A stretch of 64,000 nt of DNA from Marinibacterium sp050389775 (lineage in GTDB: Bacteria; Pseudomonadota; Alphaproteobacteria; Rhodobacterales; Rhodobacteraceae). A program made the translations under genes and the position numbers. The stretch spans positions 744,001 to 808,000 of the forward strand of contig NZ_CP177144.1 of assembly GCF_050389775.1 (NCBI RefSeq). The letters are read 5' to 3'. The notes beneath the pieces are model-generated. The model saw only the letters and a program-made list of their open reading frames with translations. It was not told the origin of the DNA and ran no database searches. This document shows, one piece after another, positions 27,116 to 36,471 of this stretch; the stretch's first letter is position 1; the number at the start of each line of letters is the position of its first letter.

Positions 27116-27724
27116 ATGGGCAACGCACCGGTGGAATTGCGCGGTTTCCGCATCTGGAAGGGCTACCTGGACGGGCCGGCGCAGGCCGGGCTGGTGGCCG
27201 CCCTGCGCCCCGTGCTGAAGGCCGCGCCGCTGTTCCGGCCGGTCACGCCGCGTGGCCAGGCGATGTCGGTGCGGATGACCTCGGCCGGCGAGCTGGGCTG
27301 GGTGACCGACCGCAAGGGTTATCGCTACGAGGCGCTGCACCCGTCCGGCACAAGCTGGCCGGCGATCCCCGACGCGGTGCTGGCGATCTGGGCCGGGGTG
27401 ACCGGGCTGGAGCGGATGCCGGATTCCTGCCTGATCAACTATTACGGGGCCGATGCGCGGATGAGCCTGCACCAGGACAAGGACGAAGAGGATTATTCCT
27501 GGCCGGTGGTGTCGGTGTCGCTGGGCGATGACGGGCTGTTCCGCATCGGCAACACCACGCGGGGCGGCAAGACGGATTCGATCTGGCTGGGCTCTGGCGA
27601 CGTGGTGGTCATGGGCGGTGACGCGCGGCTGACCTATCACGGCATCGACCGCATCCGCTTTGGCTCGTCGCGGCTGTTGCCCAAGGGCGGGCGGATCAAC
27701 CTGACGCTGCGGGTGGCCAGTTAG
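27116..27724 (+). CDS. alkB: DNA oxidative demethylase AlkB
   Basis: Fe(II)/2-oxoglutarate dioxygenase that removes 1-methyladenine and 3-methylcytosine lesions. The 202-residue protein has the metal ligands in MSLHQDKDE (HxD) and YHGIDRI (His), and the 2-oxoglutarate Arg region near RINLTLR. SCLINYYGADARMSLHQD is typical of the family. The start follows CGGAGG by 5 bases. It diverges from dnaK; no ada gene is adjacent. Confidence 0.94.
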   Translation: MGNAPVELRGFRIWKGYLDGPAQAGLVAALRPVLKAAPLFRPVTPRGQAMSVRMTSAGELGWVTDRKGYRYEALHPSGTSWPAIPDAVLAIWAGVTGLERMPDSCLINYYGADARMSLHQDKDEEDYSWPVVSVSLGDDGLFRIGNTTRGGKTDSIWLGSGDVVVMGGDARLTYHGIDRIRFGSSRLLPKGGRINLTLRVAS

Positions 27725-27763
27725 ACACGCTGGCCGGCCGGTAGAGAGGCCGGTGGAACCGTG

Positions 27764-28387
27764 TCAGGGCACCAGCGAGCAGCAGCCCCGGACGATGTCG
27801 GATTGATCGACGACCAGGTTGATCTGGAGCCCATACAGCCGGTCGGACATGCCGTCGCTGCAGATTTCGGCCTGCAACAGCGCGGCGTGGACCGGCCCGA
27901 GATCGAGGAAATAGCGATCGGTTTCCTTGGCGCTGACGCGGATGCGCCCGGCGGGCAGGGTGAGATCGTCTTCGCCCATGCGCGACAGCCGGGCGTCCTG
28001 CATCTGGGTGACGTCGAGCGACCAGAACGGTTCGGTGCCGCTGCACCGCATGTCCGGCGCGAACAGCAGCCGGTCGCCGGCCTTGCCGTATTCGGATGCC
28101 GGGCGGGGGCGCAATTGCCCGGTGCGCGCCCAGCCCGTGCGCTCGGCCAGGGGTACCTGCAGCCAGTCGCCGGTTTCGGTCACGGCGATGACCTCGACCC
28201 CGGGGGCATTGCCATCGAGATGGCCGATGACCGCTGCCGTCGCTCCTGGCTCGGCATGGATCTCGACCCCGTCGGCCCGTGCCTCGGGGGCCAGGTCGTA
28301 GATGCGGGGAAAGGCGGGGTCGGCCCCGGCCGTCCCGGCCACAAGCGCGGCGACGGATGCGACGGCCTTCACTGACATTGCTCTCAT
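27764..28387 (-). CDS. Exported protein with SH3-like N-terminus and COG3650-type C-terminus
   Basis: A 207-residue exported protein. After a short signal peptide (residues 1-23) comes an SH3-like segment (EIHAEPGATAAVIGHLDG, ETGDWLQVPLAERTGWARTG). The second half is of the COG3650 type (CSGTEPFWSLDV, CSDGMSDRLYGLQINLVV), a periplasmic or lipoprotein-associated domain of unknown function. Its ATG overlaps the stop of the upstream ABC permease (ATGA), so the two are co-translated. A hairpin at about 27735-27755 separates it from alkB. Confidence 0.75.
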   Translation of the reverse strand: MRAMSVKAVASVAALVAGTAGADPAFPRIYDLAPEARADGVEIHAEPGATAAVIGHLDGNAPGVEVIAVTETGDWLQVPLAERTGWARTGQLRPRPASEYGKAGDRLLFAPDMRCSGTEPFWSLDVTQMQDARLSRMGEDDLTLPAGRIRVSAKETDRYFLDLGPVHAALLQAEICSDGMSDRLYGLQINLVVDQSDIVRGCCSLVP

Positions 28388-29304
28388 CGACGGGCGTTCC
28401 AGCTCATCGACGCCTGTTTGCGTGTATAGAATTCGCCCATCATCCCGATCACGACCAGTACCAACCCGACGATCAGAGGGTATTCCCAATTCGAATAGCG
28501 GGGGAAGTAGTTCTTGAAGGCAAAGCCGCGCGACTGGTCGATGATGTGGAACAGCGGGTTCCAGTCGAACATGGCCAGCATGAAGCCCGGCATCGTGTTG
28601 GCCACGAACATCTTGCCCGAGGCGATCATGTTGGCCCGCTGGTAGATCTGGCTGAAGATGCTGACGAAGGTCGGGAACCAGGGCTTGATCGACAGCAGCA
28701 CGAGGCCAAGCGCCACGCCGGTGAACCAGGCCAGCAGCAGCATGCCGATGCAGCCGATCGGATCGTAGATCTCGATCGGATTGAAGGCCGCGTGGTAGAT
28801 GTAGAGGATGACGAACATCGACAGGATCTGGATGTAAAGCGCCCCCAGCGCCGCCGAGCTGATCGCGATGGCCGTGTTCATCGGCGCGTGTTTCATGATC
28901 GCGCTGGCCGGCCCTTCAGAGCCCACGACCGCGCCCAGGGCCTTGACGTGGGTCATGTAGATGAAGATGCCCGTCATGATGTAGACGAGGAAATCGCCGC
29001 GGATCTGCGCCGACCGCAGGCCCAGGACCCAGAACATCACGTAGAAGGCCAGGACAAAGACGAACATCTGCAGCATGTTCATCGCGATGGCGATGAAGGC
29101 GTTGTTGTGCTGCTTGCGGATCGAACGGACGATCGAATGATAGGTGACTTCGGCCATGCCGAGGGCGATGGCAAAGTTCGACTGGCGCGTGGAGTGCTGA
29201 AACAACGGCCCTTTGTCCTGCTCTGATCCGGCAATGCCTTGCCTTTGTGGCACGGAGTCCTTGCCGTTCGGTTTCCGCGCCAGCATAAGGTGCGCGGTAG
29301 GCAT
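28384..29304 (-). CDS. ABC-2 type polysaccharide export permease (KpsM-like)
   Basis: Inner-membrane permease of about 306 residues with around six predicted helices (for example MNMLQMFVFVLAFYVMFWVL, IQILSMFVILYIYH, LLLAWFTGVALGLVLLSI, LIVGLVLVVIGMMGEF). The pattern is that of KpsM/RfbA-type exporters of capsule or O-antigen. The partner ATPase (KpsT) is not in the window. The start is uncertain: ATGs at 29304 and 29286 both lack a strong SD. It faces cysQ across about 34 bases. Confidence 0.83.
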   Translation of the reverse strand: MPTAHLMLARKPNGKDSVPQRQGIAGSEQDKGPLFQHSTRQSNFAIALGMAEVTYHSIVRSIRKQHNNAFIAIAMNMLQMFVFVLAFYVMFWVLGLRSAQIRGDFLVYIMTGIFIYMTHVKALGAVVGSEGPASAIMKHAPMNTAIAISSAALGALYIQILSMFVILYIYHAAFNPIEIYDPIGCIGMLLLAWFTGVALGLVLLSIKPWFPTFVSIFSQIYQRANMIASGKMFVANTMPGFMLAMFDWNPLFHIIDQSRGFAFKNYFPRYSNWEYPLIVGLVLVVIGMMGEFYTRKQASMSWNARR

Positions 29305-29338
29305 TTTCAATCGAACCCCGATAGGACGGAGTTTATTC

Positions 29339-30139
29339 GTGAATTATGACGCACTTGTGCCCGTGATGCGGAAACTGGCGATCGAAGCCGGTGCCAAGAT
29401 CATGGAAATTTATGACGCAGACGATTTCGACGTGAAGGTCAAATCGGACGACAGCCCGGTCACCGAAGCCGACGAGAAGGCCGATGCGCTGATTTCGGCC
29501 GGCCTGAAGGCGGCCTTCCCCGACATCATGCTGGTGACCGAGGAGCAATCCGACAGCCACAAGGCCAAGGGTGATACCTTTCTCATCGTCGACCCGCTGG
29601 ACGGCACCAAGGAATTCATCAACCGCCGCGGCGATTTCACCGTGAACATCGCGCTGGTCGAGGCCGGCATCCCGACCCGGGGCGTGGTCTATGCCCCGGC
29701 GCGCAACCGCATGTTCTTTACCCGGGCCGACGGCCAGTCGGTCGAGGAAACCGGCGCGTTCGATCCCGAAACGCTGGGTGAAACCAAGGACATCAACGTG
29801 TCGAACCCCGACAATGACGCGCTGATGGTCGTGGCCTCGAAATCGCACCGCGACCAGGCCACCGACGATTACATCGGCAAATATGGCGTCAAGGACATGA
29901 CCTCGGCCGGGTCGTCGCTGAAGTTCTGCCTGATCGCCACCGGCGAGGCCGACCTGTATCCGCGCCTGGGCCGCACCATGGAATGGGACACCGCGGCCGG
30001 TCATGCCGTGCTGAACGGTGCCGGCGGCCAGGTCGTGCGCTTCGACGACCTGACCCCGCTGGTCTATGGCAAGGACGATTTTGCCAACCCGTTCTTCATC
30101 GCCTACGCGCCGGGCGTGGACCTGAAGCCCACCGCATGA
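29339..30139 (+). CDS. cysQ: 3'(2'),5'-bisphosphate nucleotidase CysQ
   Basis: Hydrolyses PAP (3'-phosphoadenosine 5'-phosphate) to AMP, removing the by-product of PAPS-dependent sulfotransfer. The 266-residue inositol-monophosphatase-family protein has the metal-binding signatures TEEQSD, VDPLDGTKEF and MEWDTAAGHAVL. The start is GTG at 29339, 8 bases after GGACGGAG; no ATG fits the family N-terminus. It overlaps kdsB by ATGA. A PAP phosphatase beside glycan genes and a sulfotransferase is suggestive. Confidence 0.93.
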   Translation: MNYDALVPVMRKLAIEAGAKIMEIYDADDFDVKVKSDDSPVTEADEKADALISAGLKAAFPDIMLVTEEQSDSHKAKGDTFLIVDPLDGTKEFINRRGDFTVNIALVEAGIPTRGVVYAPARNRMFFTRADGQSVEETGAFDPETLGETKDINVSNPDNDALMVVASKSHRDQATDDYIGKYGVKDMTSAGSSLKFCLIATGEADLYPRLGRTMEWDTAAGHAVLNGAGGQVVRFDDLTPLVYGKDDFANPFFIAYAPGVDLKPTA

Positions 30140-30936
30140 GCGTCCTGGTCGTCATCCCGGCCCGCTTCGCCTCGACCCGCTACCCCGGCAAGCCGCTTGT
30201 CGAGCTGACCGGCGCGGGTGGCGTGGCGAAAAGCCTGGTGCAACGCACGTGGGAGGCGGCGCAATCCGTCTCCGGCGTGGACCGGGTTGTCGTGGCCACC
30301 GATGACGACCGCATCCGCGATGCGGCCGAAACCTTCGGGGCCGAGGTTGTCATGACCTCGCCCCAATGCGCCAATGGCACCGAGCGCTGCGCCGAGACTC
30401 TGGCCAGCCTGGGCGGTGCGGCCGAGATCGTCGTCAACCTGCAGGGGGATGCGCCGCTGACCCCGCCCTGGTTCATCGAGGACCTGGTCACCGGCCTGCG
30501 CGCCGCGCCCGAGGCCGGTGTGGCCACGCCGGTGCTGCGCTGCGACGGGGCGACGCTGAATGCCCTGCTGGCCGACCGCAAGGCCGGCCGCGTCGGCGGC
30601 ACCACGGCGGTCTTCGGGTCGGGCAACATGGGGCTCTACTTCTCCAAGGAAGTCATTCCCTATACCAACGAGACCTTCGCTCCCGATGCCGACACCCCGG
30701 TGTTTCACCATGTCGGAGTCTATGCCTACCGGCCCGACGCCCTGGCGGCCTATGGCACCTGGCCTGTCGGCCCGCTGGAACAGCTCGAAGGGCTGGAACA
30801 GCTGCGGTTCCTGGAAAACGGGCACCGGGTGCTGTGCGTCGAGGTCGACGCCCGGGGGCGCAGCTTCTGGGAGCTGAACAATCCCGAGGACGTGCCGAGG
30901 ATCGAGGCCATGATGTCCGAGATGGGCATGCCATGA
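30136..30936 (+). CDS. kdsB: 3-deoxy-manno-octulosonate cytidylyltransferase
   Basis: CMP-Kdo synthetase, activating Kdo for LPS core or capsule. The 266-residue protein has VVIPARFASTRYPGKPL, VVVATDDDRI, NLQGDAPL and HVGVYAYRPDAL, all family-typical. The highly conserved NIQGDEPL appears here as NLQGDAPL, so the usual Glu is replaced by Ala; this may reflect a paralog using another sugar acid. Translation is coupled to cysQ. Confidence 0.87.
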   Translation: MSVLVVIPARFASTRYPGKPLVELTGAGGVAKSLVQRTWEAAQSVSGVDRVVVATDDDRIRDAAETFGAEVVMTSPQCANGTERCAETLASLGGAAEIVVNLQGDAPLTPPWFIEDLVTGLRAAPEAGVATPVLRCDGATLNALLADRKAGRVGGTTAVFGSGNMGLYFSKEVIPYTNETFAPDADTPVFHHVGVYAYRPDALAAYGTWPVGPLEQLEGLEQLRFLENGHRVLCVEVDARGRSFWELNNPEDVPRIEAMMSEMGMP

Positions 30937-30949
30937 GGACCCGCCCGGC

Positions 30950-32209
30950 ATGACCGAACCGACCGTCAGTGTCGTCATCGTCAGCCGGGACCGGCCCGAA
31001 GCCCTCGCCCGTTGCCTTCGCGGCGTGGCCCAGCAGCATTACACCAATTTCGAAGTGGTCATCGTGGCCGACCGGGCCGGCATGGCCCGGCTCTGGGCCA
31101 TGCCCGAGGCCATCCATGCCAAGCAGGTGCGCTATGACGAGGCCAACATCGCCGTGGCCCGCAACCTGGGCATCATCGAAGCCTCGGGCGAGGTCGTGGC
31201 CTTCATCGACGATGATGCCGTGCCCGAGCCGTCCTGGCTGAGCCAACTGAGCCTGCCTTTCCTGTCCGACCATGTCACCGCCGCCGGGGGCTATGTGCTG
31301 GGGCGCAACGGGATTTCCTGGCAATGGCGGGCCCAGTCCGTCGATGTCACCGGCCAGGCCGACGACATCCGCGTCGATCCCGGGCGGGTCACCCTGCTGA
31401 CGCCCACGGCCGAGCGGGGGATCAAGACCCAGGGCACCAACATGGCCCTGCGCCGGTCCTGGCTGGCCCGGCACGGCGGGTTCGATCCCGGGTTCCGCTA
31501 TTTCCTGGACGAGACCGACATCAACCTGCGCCTGGCCGAAAGCGGCAACCTGACGGCCGTTGTGCCGGGGGCCGTGGTGCATCATGGCTTTGCGGCCAAT
31601 GCCGTGCGCGACGCCGACAGGGTGCCCCGCGACCTGTTCGAGATCGGCGCCAGCTGGGCCGTGTTCCTGGACAAGCATTGCCCGCCCGAACGCCGCGCCC
31701 GCGCGCTGGCCCGGGCCCGCCAGGACGAACGGCTGCGCGCCCTGCGCCACATGGTGGCCGGCACGCTGGAACCGCGCGACGTGCGGCGGCTGATGAAGGG
31801 CTTTGACGCCGGGGTCGAGGACGGCCGCGCCCGGGGCCATCGCCGCATGGTGCCCCTGCCCGAACCCGATCTGCCCTTCCGGCCCTATCCGGCCCGGCCC
31901 GATGCGCCGTCGCTGGTGGTGGCCGGCCGGCCCTGGCAGGGCCGCGACCGCCGGGCCGAAGCGCTGTTCCAGCGGCAGGCCGGGCGAATCGTCACCGAGA
32001 TCATCCTGTCGCCCTCGGCCTGGCGGCACCGTGTCAGCTTTGGCCCCGATGGTATCTGGCACCAGCGCGGCGGGCTGTTCGGCAAGTCCGATCGCAGCGA
32101 TTCGCCGATTCGGGCCTGGCGATTCAAAAGGCGTATCGCCCGGGAAATTGAACGTGTACGTAGCGTAAGGCTCATTGAGAGGGAACTTGCCGACCAATTC
32201 AGAAGTTAG
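30950..32209 (+). CDS. Glycosyltransferase family 2
   Basis: A 419-residue enzyme with a GT-A domain in the first half: VSVVIVSRDRPEALARCL, the metal/nucleotide DxD-like FIDDDAVPEPSWL, and FLDETDINLRLAESG as the acceptor-site acidic motif. The C-terminal 150 residues are basic and of unknown fold. It follows kdsB by 13 bases in the glycan cluster. Donor and acceptor cannot be inferred. Confidence 0.83.
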   Translation: MTEPTVSVVIVSRDRPEALARCLRGVAQQHYTNFEVVIVADRAGMARLWAMPEAIHAKQVRYDEANIAVARNLGIIEASGEVVAFIDDDAVPEPSWLSQLSLPFLSDHVTAAGGYVLGRNGISWQWRAQSVDVTGQADDIRVDPGRVTLLTPTAERGIKTQGTNMALRRSWLARHGGFDPGFRYFLDETDINLRLAESGNLTAVVPGAVVHHGFAANAVRDADRVPRDLFEIGASWAVFLDKHCPPERRARALARARQDERLRALRHMVAGTLEPRDVRRLMKGFDAGVEDGRARGHRRMVPLPEPDLPFRPYPARPDAPSLVVAGRPWQGRDRRAEALFQRQAGRIVTEIILSPSAWRHRVSFGPDGIWHQRGGLFGKSDRSDSPIRAWRFKRRIAREIERVRSVRLIERELADQFRS

Positions 32210-32311
32210 ATTAATTGAACAGAAGTTCCACGCAGGCTCTGGCATTGTGTTATGCAGGCGTGGGATGCACACTTATTTTTGAAACGCCCAACGTGTTGAG
32301 GTTTTTGAAAC

Positions 32312-33205
32312 ATGCGCAAACGAGTGACCAAGGCGATCTTCCCCGTTGCAGGAATGGGGACACGCTTCCTGCCGGCGACCAAGTCGGTGCCGAAGGAGAT
32401 CATGACGCTGGTCGACCGTCCCCTGGTGCAATATGCCATCGACGAGGCCCGCGCGGCCGGGATCAAGGAATTCATCTTTGTGACCTCGCGCGGCAAGGGT
32501 GCGCTCGAGGATTATTTCGACCATTCGCCGATCCTGGAGCAGGAGCTGCGCAAGAAGGGCAAGGATGACCTTCTCGAAGCGCTCAAGGCCACCAACATGG
32601 ACAGCGGGGCGATTGCCTATATCCGCCAGCACAAGGCCCTGGGCCTGGGCCATGCCGTGTGGTGCGCTCGCCGGCTGATCGGCAACGAGCCCTTTGCCGT
32701 CATGCTGCCCGACGACGTGATCGCGGCCGAGACGCCCTGCCTTCAGCAGATGGTCGAGGCCTATGAACAGACCGGCGGCAACATGGTCGCGGCGATGGAA
32801 GTGCCGCCCGAAAAGACCAAGGCCTATGGCGTGCTCGATGTCGAAGAGGACATGGGCCACATGGTCAAGGTCAAGGCCATGGTCGAAAAGCCGGAGCCGG
32901 CCGAAGCGCCGTCGAATCTGGCGGTCATCGGGCGTTACATCCTGGAGCCGTCGGTTCTGCGCACGCTGAACAACATGCGCACCGGCGCCGGCGGCGAGAT
33001 CCAGCTGACCGATGCCATCGCGGCGGATATCGGTTCGGAAAACGGCGTCTATGGCTATCGCTTCCGCGGCCAGCGGTTCGATTGCGGGTCCAAGGCCGGC
33101 TTCCTGCAGGCCACCGTGGCCTTTGGCCTGGCCCGCGAAGACCTGCGCGACGATCTGCACCGGTTCCTGACCGAGATCACCCAGGTCGACAAGGCCGCCG
33201 AATAA
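32312..33205 (+). CDS. galU: UTP-glucose-1-phosphate uridylyltransferase
   Basis: Makes UDP-glucose for glycans. The 297-residue protein has the nucleotidyltransferase signature FPVAGMGTRFLPATKSVPKE near the N-terminus, FVTSRGKGALEDYFD, VMLPDDVI and VEKPEPAEAPSNLAVIGRYI. It is preceded by 102 bases without a gene, AT-rich for this genome, containing an imperfect inverted repeat (CCACGC/GCGTGG at 32228-32263). It is probably the first gene of a galU-galE transcription unit. Confidence 0.96.
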   Translation: MRKRVTKAIFPVAGMGTRFLPATKSVPKEIMTLVDRPLVQYAIDEARAAGIKEFIFVTSRGKGALEDYFDHSPILEQELRKKGKDDLLEALKATNMDSGAIAYIRQHKALGLGHAVWCARRLIGNEPFAVMLPDDVIAAETPCLQQMVEAYEQTGGNMVAAMEVPPEKTKAYGVLDVEEDMGHMVKVKAMVEKPEPAEAPSNLAVIGRYILEPSVLRTLNNMRTGAGGEIQLTDAIAADIGSENGVYGYRFRGQRFDCGSKAGFLQATVAFGLAREDLRDDLHRFLTEITQVDKAAE

Positions 33206-33217
33206 GGACGGCCACCG

Positions 33218-34201
33218 GTGCGCCATGTACTTGTGACCGGCGGTGCGGGCTATATCGGCTCGCACGCCTGCAAGGCCCTGAAGGCGGCGGGTTACGTGCC
33301 CGTCGTCTTTGACAATTTTGCGACCGGCTGGCGCCAGGCGGTCAAGTTCGGGCCCGTCGAGGAAGGCGATCTGCTGGATCGCGGGCGGATCGACGACGTG
33401 CTGGCGCGGTGGCAGCCCGTGGCCGTGATGCATTTCGCGGCGCTCAGCCTGGTCGGCGAGGCGATGAAACTGCCCGGCAAGTATTGGCGCAACAATGTCG
33501 TGGGCTCGCTGAACCTGATCGAGGCGGCCTGCGCGGCCGGGGTGAAGCATTTCGTCTTTTCCTCGACCTGCGCGACCTATGGCGAACATGACAACGTGGT
33601 GCTGGACGAAACCACGCCGCAGGAGCCTTTGAACGCCTATGGCGCGTCGAAACGCGCGATCGAGGACATGTTGCGGGATTTCCAGGCCTCGGACGGGCTG
33701 GACCACGTGATCTTTCGCTATTTCAACGTGGCCGGGGCCGACCCCGACGGCGAGGTGGGCGAGTTTCACCGGCCCGAGACGCATCTGATTCCGCTGATGC
33801 TGGATGCGATCGACGGCAAGCGCGACGGGCTGACGGTGTTCGGCACCGATTACGACACGCCCGACGGCACCTGCATCCGCGATTACGTCCATGTCTGCGA
33901 CCTGGTCGATGCCCATGTGCTGGGGCTGAAGTGGCTGGAAGAGGGCAAGGGCAGCCGGGTGTTCAACCTGGGCACCGGCAGCGGGTTTTCCGTGCGCGAG
34001 GTGATCGACCAGTCGCGCAGCGTGACCAACCGCGAAGTGCCCTATACCGAGGGTCCGCGCCGGGCCGGGGATGCGACCAAGCTGGTGTCGGGATCGTCCC
34101 GGGCCGGAGAAGAGCTGGGCTGGAGCCCGGAGCGGTCGAAGATGCAGACGATGATCGCCGATGCCTGGAGATGGCACCAAACTGGCCATTACGACGAATA
34201 A
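33218..34201 (+). CDS. galE: UDP-glucose 4-epimerase
   Basis: Interconverts UDP-glucose and UDP-galactose with bound NAD+. The 327-residue SDR protein has the Rossmann motif TGGAGYIGSHACKAL, the catalytic YGASK (YxxxK) and YFNVAGADPDGEVGE. It directly follows galU (12 bases), giving a two-step supply of UDP-galactose for the glycosyltransferases around it. Confidence 0.95.
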   Translation: MRHVLVTGGAGYIGSHACKALKAAGYVPVVFDNFATGWRQAVKFGPVEEGDLLDRGRIDDVLARWQPVAVMHFAALSLVGEAMKLPGKYWRNNVVGSLNLIEAACAAGVKHFVFSSTCATYGEHDNVVLDETTPQEPLNAYGASKRAIEDMLRDFQASDGLDHVIFRYFNVAGADPDGEVGEFHRPETHLIPLMLDAIDGKRDGLTVFGTDYDTPDGTCIRDYVHVCDLVDAHVLGLKWLEEGKGSRVFNLGTGSGFSVREVIDQSRSVTNREVPYTEGPRRAGDATKLVSGSSRAGEELGWSPERSKMQTMIADAWRWHQTGHYDE

Positions 34202-34205
34202 CCCG

Positions 34206-35417
34206 GTGCCCGGGCGGCTGCTGGACCTGACGCGGAGCCTGCGACGGGCCGGCCGTCAGCCCACCGGGGTCGACCGGGTGGAGCTGGCCTATCTCGATCA
34301 TCTGCTGGAGCGGGACGCGCCGCTGTTCGGGCTGGTCAGGACCGGGGCGGGTTACCTGCTGTTGGACGAAGAGGGGCTGCGGGCGGCGCAGTCGCGGCTG
34401 CATGGGGCGGAACCCTGGGGTCGGGCGGATGTGCTGTCGTCGCTGTTCCGCAAACGGCCCGAGATGGTGCGCCGGGCGGAAAGCGATCTGCGCCGGCTGG
34501 CGGTCGGGCGCTGCCGGCGGGCCATGCTCGCCACGCTCTTGCAAGCGCATCTCGCCCCGGGCACGCCTTACCTCAACACCGGCCATTCCGGGCTGAACGG
34601 CGCGGCGCTGGCGGCGATCCGGCAGGGCACGCAGGGGCGTATCGCCGTGCTGATCCACGACACGATCCCGTTGGACCACCCTGAATACCAGCGCCCCGGC
34701 ACGGCGGGTACCTTTCGACGCAAGCTGGAGGCCGCGGGCGCCCATGCCGACCTGCTGATCTGCAATTCCCATTTCACCGAAACCCGGGTGCGGGCCCACC
34801 TGGACGCGCCGCCCGACATCCTCGTGGCGCCGCTTGGCGTCACCCCGGCGCGACCCGATCCCGCTGCGCTGCCCCCGGGGTTGCCGCCCGCCCGGCCGTT
34901 TTTCGTGGCGCTGGGCACGATCGAGCCACGCAAGGGCCATGATCTGTTGCTGGACACCTGGGCCGCGCTGGCCCGCGACCGGCCGGCCGACGAGATGCCC
35001 GGCCTGGTGATCTGCGGCAGCCGGGGGTGGAACAACGAGGCGGTCTTTGCCCGGCTGGACGCCCTGCCCGATGACGGGGTGATCCGCGAATGTCCCGGCC
35101 TGTCCGACGGGGCCGTGGCCGCGCTGTTGCAGGCCAGCTGCGGGTTGCTCTTTCCCAGCCGGGCCGAGGGGTTTGGCCTGCCGCCGCTGGAAGCCGCCAT
35201 GTTGGGGGTGCCCGTGGTCGCCGCGCCGCTCCCGGTCTACGAAGAGACGCTGAACGACATTCGCGTTTACCTTGTGGAAACCGAAAGCTATCTATGGAGG
35301 AACATTGTCGACCGCCTGGTAACAGCGGATCGGGGAAACGACGAGGCAGGGATGACGTCCGGGTTCGATGCCATGGGGTGGTCGGACCATTTCGACGTGG
35401 TGTGCAAGAACGTCTGA
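34206..35417 (+). CDS. Glycosyltransferase family 1/4
   Basis: GT-B enzyme of about 403 residues. The C-terminal nucleotide-sugar domain shows FVALGTIEPRKGHDLLLDTW, LVICGSRGWNNE and FPSRAEGFGLPPLEAAMLG (the E-x7-E type motif). The N-terminus LLDLTRSLRRAGRQPTGVDR is typical of a bacterial group of such enzymes. I prefer the GTG at 34206, just after the galE stop, because it gives the family N-terminus; the ATG at 34161 overlaps galE by 41 bases. Confidence 0.82.
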   Translation: MPGRLLDLTRSLRRAGRQPTGVDRVELAYLDHLLERDAPLFGLVRTGAGYLLLDEEGLRAAQSRLHGAEPWGRADVLSSLFRKRPEMVRRAESDLRRLAVGRCRRAMLATLLQAHLAPGTPYLNTGHSGLNGAALAAIRQGTQGRIAVLIHDTIPLDHPEYQRPGTAGTFRRKLEAAGAHADLLICNSHFTETRVRAHLDAPPDILVAPLGVTPARPDPAALPPGLPPARPFFVALGTIEPRKGHDLLLDTWAALARDRPADEMPGLVICGSRGWNNEAVFARLDALPDDGVIRECPGLSDGAVAALLQASCGLLFPSRAEGFGLPPLEAAMLGVPVVAAPLPVYEETLNDIRVYLVETESYLWRNIVDRLVTADRGNDEAGMTSGFDAMGWSDHFDVVCKNV

Positions 35418-35460
35418 AGCGCCGTGGCGCTTGGGCGATCAACTGAGATGAGGCGAAACC

Positions 35461-36471
35461 TTGGGCGCCTGGCAGTCCTACAAGCTTCGCGTGAAGCGAC
35501 AACGCTGGCGCGGCCGCGCCTGGCGCAAGCATCGCGAGCTGAAGGCCGTGGCCGATCGCACCGCGCAGATCCGGTCCAGCGACCTGCTGCTGTTCTCGAC
35601 CCAGCGCAACGAGCGCATCCGCCTGCCTTATTTCCTGGATTACTACCGCAACATGGGGATCGCGCATTTCCTCATCGTCGACAATGACAGCACCGATGGC
35701 GCGCTGGATTACCTGGCCGACCAGCCCGACGTGTCGGTCTGGCACAGCACGGCCAGCTACAAGCGCGCGCGCTTCGGGGTCGACTGGCTGAACTGGCTTC
35801 AGATGCAGCACGGCCATGGCCATTGGTGCCTGGTCGTCGATCCCGACGAATTCCTGATCTATCCGTTCTGCGACACCCGGCCGTTGCGCGCGCTGACCGA
35901 CTGGCTGGATGCCAGCTCGATCCGGTCGTTCTCGGCCATGCTGCTGGACATGTATCCCAAGGGCCGGCTGGACGATCAGCCCTACCGCGCGGGCCAGGAC
36001 CCGATGGAGATCGCCGCCTGGTTCGACAGCGGGAACTACTCGCTGAAGCGCAATTTCGAATACGGCAACCTGTGGATCCAGGGCGGGCCGCGCCGGCGGG
36101 TGTTCTTTCCCGATGAGCCCCATCGCGCCCCGGCGCTGAACAAGATTCCGCTGGTCAAGTGGGACCGCAAGTATGCCTATGTCAGCTCGACCCACATGCT
36201 GCTGCCCCGAGGGCTGAACCAGGTCTACGACGAATGGGGCGGTGAAAAGGCCAGCGGCATCCTGCTGCACGCCAAGTTCCTCGACACGTTCAACGCCAAG
36301 GCCCGCGAAGAGCTGGACCGCAAGCAGCATTACGCGGCCTCGGTCGAATACAAGGCCTATGCCAGCCGGCTGCGCGACGATCCCGAGCTGTGGTGCACCT
36401 GGTCGGAGAAATACATCAACTGGCGCCAGCTCGAGATCCTGGGCCTGATGTCCAAGGGCAACTGGGCATGA
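35461..36471 (+). CDS. Glycosyltransferase family 2 (Glyco_tranf_2_4 type)
   Basis: A 336-residue GT-A-like protein: FSTQRNERIRLPYFLDYYRN, FLIVDNDSTDGALDYL, and the DxD in LVVDPDEFLIYPFC, as in GT92/Glyco_tranf_2_4 proteins. It starts with TTG, preceded by GATGAGGCG, and overlaps the following gene by ATGA. Donor unknown. Together with the neighbours it fits synthesis of a branched surface glycan. Confidence 0.78.
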   Translation: MGAWQSYKLRVKRQRWRGRAWRKHRELKAVADRTAQIRSSDLLLFSTQRNERIRLPYFLDYYRNMGIAHFLIVDNDSTDGALDYLADQPDVSVWHSTASYKRARFGVDWLNWLQMQHGHGHWCLVVDPDEFLIYPFCDTRPLRALTDWLDASSIRSFSAMLLDMYPKGRLDDQPYRAGQDPMEIAAWFDSGNYSLKRNFEYGNLWIQGGPRRRVFFPDEPHRAPALNKIPLVKWDRKYAYVSSTHMLLPRGLNQVYDEWGGEKASGILLHAKFLDTFNAKAREELDRKQHYAASVEYKAYASRLRDDPELWCTWSEKYINWRQLEILGLMSKGNWA

